From positions 254,602-318,601 of the forward strand of contig JAMWET010004985.1 in NCBI GenBank assembly GCA_024036415.1: a DNA stretch of 64,000 nt. Direction: 5' to 3'. Both the position numbers and the translations under genes were made by a program. Source of the stretch: Prochilodus magdalenae. Taxonomy: Eukaryota > Chordata > Actinopteri > Characiformes > Prochilodontidae. Positions 60,248 through 64,000 of this stretch are shown in pieces. Below the pieces are notes generated by a model that had not been told where the DNA came from, did no database searches, and was given only the letters and a program-made list of their open reading frames with translations. Numbering within the stretch: the first letter of the stretch is position 1; each line of letters opens with the position of its first letter.

Positions 60248-60315
60248 GAACTCTCGTCAACAACAACAAAACGGAAAGAAACGGGGACGAACGGAGGAGA
60301 GGAAAAGAGGAGAAG
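60248..60315. other. probable PacBio SMRTbell adapter sequence
   Basis: At the exact centre of the palindrome lies ctctcgtcaacaacaacaaa, then acggaggag and aggaaaagagg. From memory the SMRTbell hairpin reads CTCTCTC, AACAACAACAACGGAGGAGG and AGGAAAAGAGAG, so the order and words match, with extra inserted bases as in a raw long read. Both sides pair with each other right up to this segment. Confidence 0.85.
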
Positions 60316-63300
60316 GATTGCTCTGCCCTAAGTCCCCTCGGATTTTCTGAAAGCTGTCTCTCATCATCTTTGTATCTGTGTCTCCCCCTCGTCGCAGACT
60401 GTCGTTCTTTCTCCTCCCTGTTTGTCTCTCTCCGTATCTCTGTTTCTGTCTGTCTTCTTTCACAGGATGTCCCTTTAGTGTCCCAGTAGAACTCAGATCA
60501 TTTTCGATTCTCCATCCACATGCACATTTTAGGTCCAAAACACTCTCCATACCCAAAAACACAGACCCACTTGAAACACCCAGAAGCGGTGGTAGAACAG
60601 AAATTCCATTTTAGTGTTGGCCTGCAAAACAGTTCCGGGTGGAGGTGAGGGACATCTAACCTGCATCAAAGCCCTGACGCCAGCCATTACAAGTAGCAAC
60701 CCTGACCGGCCAGTTAGGGCACTTATAAGGTTTACCCCTTAACTTAGACTAACAAACACTTACTAGCATTAAGTATTAACAGCACTGCAATTGATGGTCT
60801 GATCTGAGGAGAGCTGACTGTCTTTCCTGTTTTTTTAATTTGGTTATTATACTGAAGTTTATGATGCATGGAAGGGAAGGCAACGGCCATGAAAACTGTA
60901 TACTGGTGTGAAATCGGCTTTTCCAGTTGCCAGTGTGACACCAACAGGAACTAAATCCTACTTAACATGCGGCCCCTCCTCCCTGTAAGGTCCGTGTTGC
61001 CTGTCCTGGCTGTTTACGATGGTTAGCTATGGTAATCACGATTTCACTTGATCGCATTGTAAAACACATAGCACCCAAGGAACTCATCGGTCTTCAAGGT
61101 ACGATCATAGCACAATCTCCACCAACTTTCCAAAGAGAGACTGATCTTCACCCCATCTTGTCACAAATCTAATCGCCGAGATCAATGGCTTATTAAAACC
61201 AGGCCCCTCAGATCTGACCAAAACTTATGCAGAAACACACTCTCGATTAGCACGTGCTCAACCTCGATTGTAGGATATTAATACTGTCTCTGTGTTCGAC
61301 AGTAACCTCCGGAAGTGTAATGCGTTAGTTGTGCTGTAAGTAGTGTGTTTGGTGTACAGTAAAACCTCAGGTAAGTGTAATGTGTTAGTGTTCTGTCGGG
61401 GGGGTGTTGGAAGTAGCGTGTTGAGTGTACATAACTCAGTAAGTGTAGCGTGTTAGTGGTACTGTAAGTTATGTGTTTGGGTGTAACAGTAAACTCAGTA
61501 AGTGTAATGTGTTAGTGTACTAGTAAGGAGCGGTGTTGGTGTAACTAGTAACTCAAGTAACGTGTAATGTTTTAAGGTGTTGCTGGTAAAGTAGCGTGGT
61601 GGGTGTACCAGTAACTCCAGTAAGTGTACTGTGTTAGTGTGCTGTAAGTAGTGGTTGGTGTCCAAGTAACTCCGTTAACGATTGTAATGTGTTTAGTGTG
61701 ACTGTAACTCACGTGTGTTGGTGTACAGCAACTCAGTACCGTGTATGTGTTAGTGTTCTGTAAGTAGGGAGCGTGTGGTGGTGTCAGTAAACTCAGTAAG
61801 TGGTGAATGTGTTAGTGTGGGTGCTGTAAGTAGCGTGTTGGTGCAGAGACAACTCAGTAAGTTGTAATGTGTTAGGTTCTGCTGTAAGTAGCGTGTTGGT
61901 TTAGCAGTAGACTCAGTAAAAGTGTAATGTGTTGTAGTGTGCTGTACAAGTAGCTGTGTTGGTGTACAGTAAACTCAGTAAAGTGTAATGCGTTAGTGTT
62001 GCTGTAAGTAGCGTGTTTGGTTGTACAGTAACTCAGTAAGTGTAATGCGCGTTAATGTAGCTGTAAGTAGTGTGCTGGTTGTAAGTAGCGTGGTGGTGTA
62101 CAGCAATTCAGGTAAGTGTAATGTGTTCGTGTGCTGGGGGTAAGTAGTTGTGTTGCGTCGTACAGTAAACTCATTCAGTGTAATGTGTAGATGTTGCTGT
62201 AAGGTAGCGTTGTCTGTTTTACAGTAAACTCAGTACGTGTAATGCGTTTAGTGTAGTGTAAGTAGAGTGATTGGTGGCGCACAGTAACTCCAGAAAAATT
62301 TAATGTGTTAGTGTAGTGTAAAGTAGCGTGTTGGTGCACAGTGACTCAGTAAGTGTAATGTGTTAGTGTGCTGTACGTAGTGTTTCTGGTGTACAGTAAC
62401 TCAGTAGTGTTCTGTGTTAGTGTACTGTAATAGTCTGTTGGTGTAACCGTAACTCAGTAAGATGTAATGTGTTATTAACTGTAAGGCTAGTAGTGTTGGT
62501 GTAACAGTAACTTCGTACTTGTAATGTGTTAAGTGTGCTGTAAGTAGTGTGTTGGTGTACGAGTACTTCAGTAAGTGTAATGTGGTTAGTGTGCGTGTAA
62601 GTAGCGTGTTGGTGTAATGGGCCAGTAACTCGTAAGTGTAGTGTGTTAGTGTACTGTCAGTAGTGTGTTGGTGTACATTCAACTCAGGTAAGTGTAATGT
62701 GTTAGTGTGGCGTAAGTAGTGTGTATTTGGTGTAACAGTAAACTCCGTAAGTGTACAAATGTGTTAGTGTGCTGGTAAGTAGTGTGTTTGGTGTACAGTA
62801 ACTCAGTAAGTGTAAATGTGTTAGTGTGCTGTGAAGTATGTGTTGGTGTACAGTGAACTCAGTACGTGTAAATGTGTTTGGTGTGCTGTAGGTAGTGTGT
62901 TGTGGTGTACAGTAACTCAGTAGTGTAAATGCGTTAGTGTAATGTAAGTAGTGTGGTTGGTGTACAGTAAGTGAGTGTATTGTCTTAGTAGGTTTGTTTG
63001 CAAATGATGTTCATGTCCCTCCATTTGCTGTGGGCAGGAACCGCAGATAGAGACAGGAAAGTAATTTTCCCCACATGGAAGCACATCACGGACTCCCACA
63101 ATGGCCTATTGACGGCATCACATACGATTGCCCAAATCAACCTAACCTGGAATCCATGGAGAAGCCATGTACCAAACAAGCTGTAATCAACAAGGCAAGA
63201 AACTTACACTAAAAAACAAACAAAGTGTCTTTTTTAAGTCTTCTATCTGATGTTGGGGATGAGGCTGAAGTCAAGCTTGCCAATTGTCCCGTTTGCCACC

Positions 63301-64000
63301 TTAAAAATGTCGAGCAGTTGCATGTCTGGCACTCTGCTGCACCATTTAAGGTGGAACAGAAAAAACTGGTGAATAGACAGTAGCTATTTAATAAACTTCA
63401 CTACACTTATAGCAGCTACACAAAAGACAGGAAGCCGTGTAAATAAGGTAGAGCCATACATTACCTTCCTCCATCTTGTCTTGCGGCGGCCATTATGGAC
63501 TATCACCATACCTTTTAAGAGTGGTTGAGACCTATGCTAATGTCCAAGAGGCGCCCCAGTTGTTTTGTTTATTAAGGTTCAATAGGAACACATAAAAAAA
63601 CCCAAAACTCACATGAACGTGTCATGTGGAGCACCCTTGGTACCAAAGGTCGACCCAACCGCTAATAAAAAAAAGTGAGCAGCCTCAATATTTTATGTAA
63701 TGCTTTCAGTTTGGATTTTCTAGAATAGAAGGGACGTCTTGAGGAGAGGTAGCTCCTTTTTCCTGCTGCCAGTCGTAGCAGTTAGGGCTTTCACTTCCAC
63801 TGCAGTTAAAATCGCCATCTTCCATTTCATAATCATTGTGCTCTCCTTATGTTGCGACCTTCTATTTGTACCTCTCGTTATACATCCGTCGAGATAATCT
63901 ACAGAAACCTTAATTAATTAACAAACTTTCTCCTAATTTTACTATCAACCAATCACTCCAACCAACCCCCCACCCCCACCCAGACTAACGGCTACTCAAA
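60316..64000. other. noisy inverted copy of 57100-60247 (assembly artefact likely)
   Basis: It pairs with the left arm throughout but is about 17% longer (3685 versus 3148 bases), mostly through single-base insertions, as seen in unpolished PacBio reads. For example, the left-arm phrase ggctttgatgccagttagatgtc returns inverted near 60650-60680 with small changes. Nothing here should be annotated as independent sequence. Confidence 0.85.
61300..62990. repeat. error-rich mirror of the 54-bp array
   Basis: The inverted unit (gtgtaatgtgttagtgtgct, gtaagtagtgtgttggtgta) recurs about 30 times with frequent single-base insertions absent from the left array. Confidence 0.85.

Noticed and set aside
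62401..63186. Short frames in the right palindrome arm
   Set aside because: The arm is most likely an uncorrected read copy of the left arm.

Overview
This is AT-rich, almost entirely non-coding vertebrate nuclear DNA. The mix of repeats (tRNA-derived SINEs, L2-type LINE ends, decayed Tc1/mariner, hAT-like and piggyBac-like elements, solo LTRs, many long minisatellites) points to a teleost fish. Several interspersed families resemble ones I remember from otophysans (characins, catfishes), so that order-level guess is inference. There is no long conventional gene. The long open frames are by-products of tandem repeats whose period is a multiple of 3, or of decayed transposases. Three places look genuinely genic. 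(1) At 12.72-12.91 kb an exon encodes a 50-53 residue microprotein whose C-terminal membrane helix closely matches TUNAR/BNLN, the peptide of the TUNA/megamind neural transcript. (2) At 32.02-32.16 kb, on the same strand, a second short exon encodes 37 residues; its last 19 align without gaps to the tunar helix (8 identities), suggesting a diverged paralogue. (3) At 47.9-51.0 kb a TATA box, GA-rich leaders and two ATG-containing exons, each ending at a plausible donor in the same codon phase, look like alternative first exons of one unidentified gene. Layout: 0-7 kb holds two minisatellites (73 bp and 23 bp), the second split by a hAT-like element that itself carries a SINE. 7-12 kb has a TIR element, unique sequence and Tc1 relics. 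12-14 kb is the tunar locus. 15-23 kb is packed with mobile elements (solo LTR, a mariner nested in a hAT end, a piggyBac-type MITE, an L2 end). 23-27 kb has a TG-rich block and a 2.25 kb array of 21-bp units with a 987-bp higher-order duplication. 27-31 kb has 40-bp and 29-bp minisatellites and an L2 reverse-transcriptase relic. 31-47 kb has the second microprotein exon, more Tc1 relics, SINEs, a second solo LTR and a 155-bp tandem array. 47-51 kb is the alternative-promoter region with a 31-bp minisatellite between its exons. 51-57 kb is sparse. The last 7 kb is probably not faithful genome. From about 57.1 kb to the window end the sequence is a palindrome centred near 60.28 kb. Its centre contains a noisy copy of what I recognise from memory as the PacBio SMRTbell hairpin adapter, and the right arm is an insertion-rich reverse complement of the left arm. 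The simplest reading is an uncut adapter read carried unpolished into the assembly.
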